Origin: Thelonectria olida
Lineage: Eukaryota; Ascomycota; Sordariomycetes; Hypocreales; Nectriaceae
Reading direction: 5' to 3'
Length of the DNA: 27,743 nt
Assembly (NCBI GenBank): GCA_020736575.1
Contig: JAGPYM010000126.1
Location: forward strand, 1 to 27,743
The position numbers were made by a program, and so were the translations under genes. Of this stretch, positions 25,976-27,743 are shown one piece after another. Each line of letters starts with the position of its first letter. Within the stretch, counting starts at the first letter, position 1. The notes beneath the pieces are model-generated. The model had not been told where the DNA came from. It worked only from the letters and a program-made list of their open reading frames with translations, and ran no database searches.

Positions 25976-27743
25976 AAATTTTAAAACTATTAGTAATTTA
26001 TAAAAGAACTCTTTATAAAGTTCCTTTAAAATTATATATAAATTTAAAATATATTATTAAAAACTAAAGGTAGAGTTTTTGTAAAAATAGAAGAGTAGAG
26101 TTCTATTAGAATCCAGCTTTTAAAATGGTTAAAATATATATATATTAAAAAATAACTTTAAATATATATTATTTATTAAGTTTTAATATTATTAAAAATT
26201 ATTTATAGTATTATAACTAGTTTAAAGTTTTTATTAAAGTTAATAAATAAAATTAAAAGTAAATTATAATTAAATAAGTTAATAAAAGAAATAGTTAGTT
26301 TAAATAGAAAAACTTATAAAAAAGGGAAAGTTATAAATTTAAAGCTTATAATACTGCCCTAGCAATTTAATAAAAGTAATATAAAATAGTATAAAAATAA
26401 GAAAATTAAAAAAGAAAGTAATAGTAATAATATAACTAGCTATTAATTATTAATATTATTATAAAGCTATTTATTTATTTATTTAAATACTTATTTATTA
26501 TTTATAAGCTATATAAAATAATATTTATAATTAATAAAGTTATTAGTTATTTAAAAGTATAATATATAATAAAATTAAATAGTAAGTTAAGGGAGATTTA
26601 TAGTATTATATAAATAATTTCTAGTATTATTTACTATTAAAAGAAGTTAAAATAATAGTTAGTATTACTTTTAATAATAGCTTTAATATTATTTATCTTA
26701 TTATTAAAAGAAAATAAAATTAAATATAATAAATATTTATATATAGCTTACTAAATTAAATATATTTATAAGTATTATTAAAGGAATTATAAATAGGTTA
26801 ATAATTAGAAATAAAATTAATATATTAAGAAGTTTATAATAGTTATATTATTAGTATTATAAAAATAGAAGTTTAATATTAATAGTTTTTTTAAAATTAA
26901 ATAGTTAGTAGTTAATTTAAAATTAGTTAGAATATATTATTAATAAATAGTTAAAAAGGAAATAGTTAAAATAATTATAATTATAAAGTTAGGTTTTTAA
27001 ACTATATATAATATAATATTAAAAAGGTATTTAAAAATAAAATTAAAGCTTTAATTTAAAATATTAATAATAAGTAAAAAGTATAATAATAGTTAAAATA
27101 ATATAAATAAGCTTAGTTTTTACTTAAAATTTATATAATGCAATTATAAAAAGAGATATTATAGCCTATTAGTAATAATAAGCTAATATTATAAATAATA
27201 TAAGTAGTTTTTAAATTTATATTAAAAGATATATATATATAGCTTCTAGTTATTATAAGTTTAATATAGCTAAGTTATTTTAAATTAAATATAAGAAAAT
27301 ATATATTATATTTAATAAGCTATTTAAAAGAATTATAAAACTAAATATATAAAAGTAATATAAGAAATAGTAATATATTATAATATATATATAAATAAAA
27401 TTATAATTTTAAAATATAAAAAAGAATAATAATATAAATAATATAAATAATATAAATAAAAATATAAATAAAAGTATAAATAAGTATATTATTAATAGTA
27501 TATATAAGAAGAGTAAAAGTTATTAATATAAGTATAAAAATAAATAGCTATTATATTATATAATAATTAAATAAAAAAAGTTATAAGTTATATTTTATTA
27601 AAAGGTTAAAAAGGTTATAATTAAAACTAATACTATTAGCTAATTAATAAATAATTAGTTAATATAAAGTTATTTAAATACTATTATTTATTTTTTTAAG
27701 TATTTATTAAAATTAAATAGTATTATAATAGTATTATTATTAG
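25976..27743. repeat. Very AT-rich RIP-like block with purine-rich plus strand
   Basis: It is almost pure A/T with scattered AG and GG, no ORF, and stops in every frame. The plus strand is visibly richer in A and G than T and C, unlike the poly-C repeat copies, so it may be the coding strand of a RIP-destroyed element internal region. 'Aataatataa'-type short tandem runs occur at about 27430-27490. No element type can be named. Confidence 0.55.

Noticed and set aside
27125..27180. Possible retroviral zinc-knuckle relic (tgcaattat / aaaaagagatat words)
   Set aside because: Spacing of the possible Cys and His codons does not fit CCHC even allowing RIP transitions.

Overview
The window looks like nuclear DNA from a filamentous ascomycete (Pezizomycotina). 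The evidence is short 47-80 bp introns with GTATGT/GTAAGT-type donors, CTAAC-like branch sites and AG acceptors, a Zn2Cys6 regulator, a fungal chitinase-type secreted protein, and long AT-rich blocks depleted of CpA/TpG in the manner of RIP (repeat-induced point mutation). Order and genus cannot be read from the sequence alone.

Layout. 1-~2.2 kb and ~24.6-27.7 kb are AT-rich, gene-free, RIP-like repeat blocks. Both carry copies of the same repeat family in the same orientation, each with a surviving poly-C tract. A third AT-rich block, 16.0-17.2 kb, begins right at the 3' end of a reductase gene. Between them are normal-composition gene islands.

Island 1 (2.5-16.0 kb) holds an unrecognised polar ORF (2777-3319), a decayed epoxide hydrolase pseudogene (4402-5818), and then a compact set of seven apparently intact genes: a Zn2Cys6 regulator, a DJ-1/Hsp31-like protein, an EthD-domain protein, a nor-1-like short-chain dehydrogenase (SDR), a second EthD-domain protein, a classical SDR, and an extended SDR of the Gre2 / methylglyoxal reductase type. 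No polyketide synthase, NRPS, terpene synthase, P450 or transporter is visible. A 9-base word, CGGA(C/G)TTAA, recurs in the promoters of the regulator, the divergent DJ-1/EthD-1 pair, EthD-2 and the Gre2-like gene, with weaker versions near the two SDRs. This suggests a co-regulated cluster driven by the local Zn2Cys6 protein. I infer a small redox/reactive-carbonyl or aromatic-metabolite tailoring pathway; the substrate is unknown.

Island 2 (17.5-24.4 kb) holds a long secreted modular protein on the minus strand resembling the non-catalytic tail of subgroup C GH18 chitinases. It lacks the catalytic domain, lacks an in-frame start and has an in-frame TAA. It is followed by a secreted HExxH metalloprotease gene (plus strand, five exons, one probable GC-AG intron) and a convergent 244-residue protein that I read as a two-domain dimeric alpha/beta-barrel relative.

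All exon structures were derived by eye from splice signals and phase; none was tested against transcripts.
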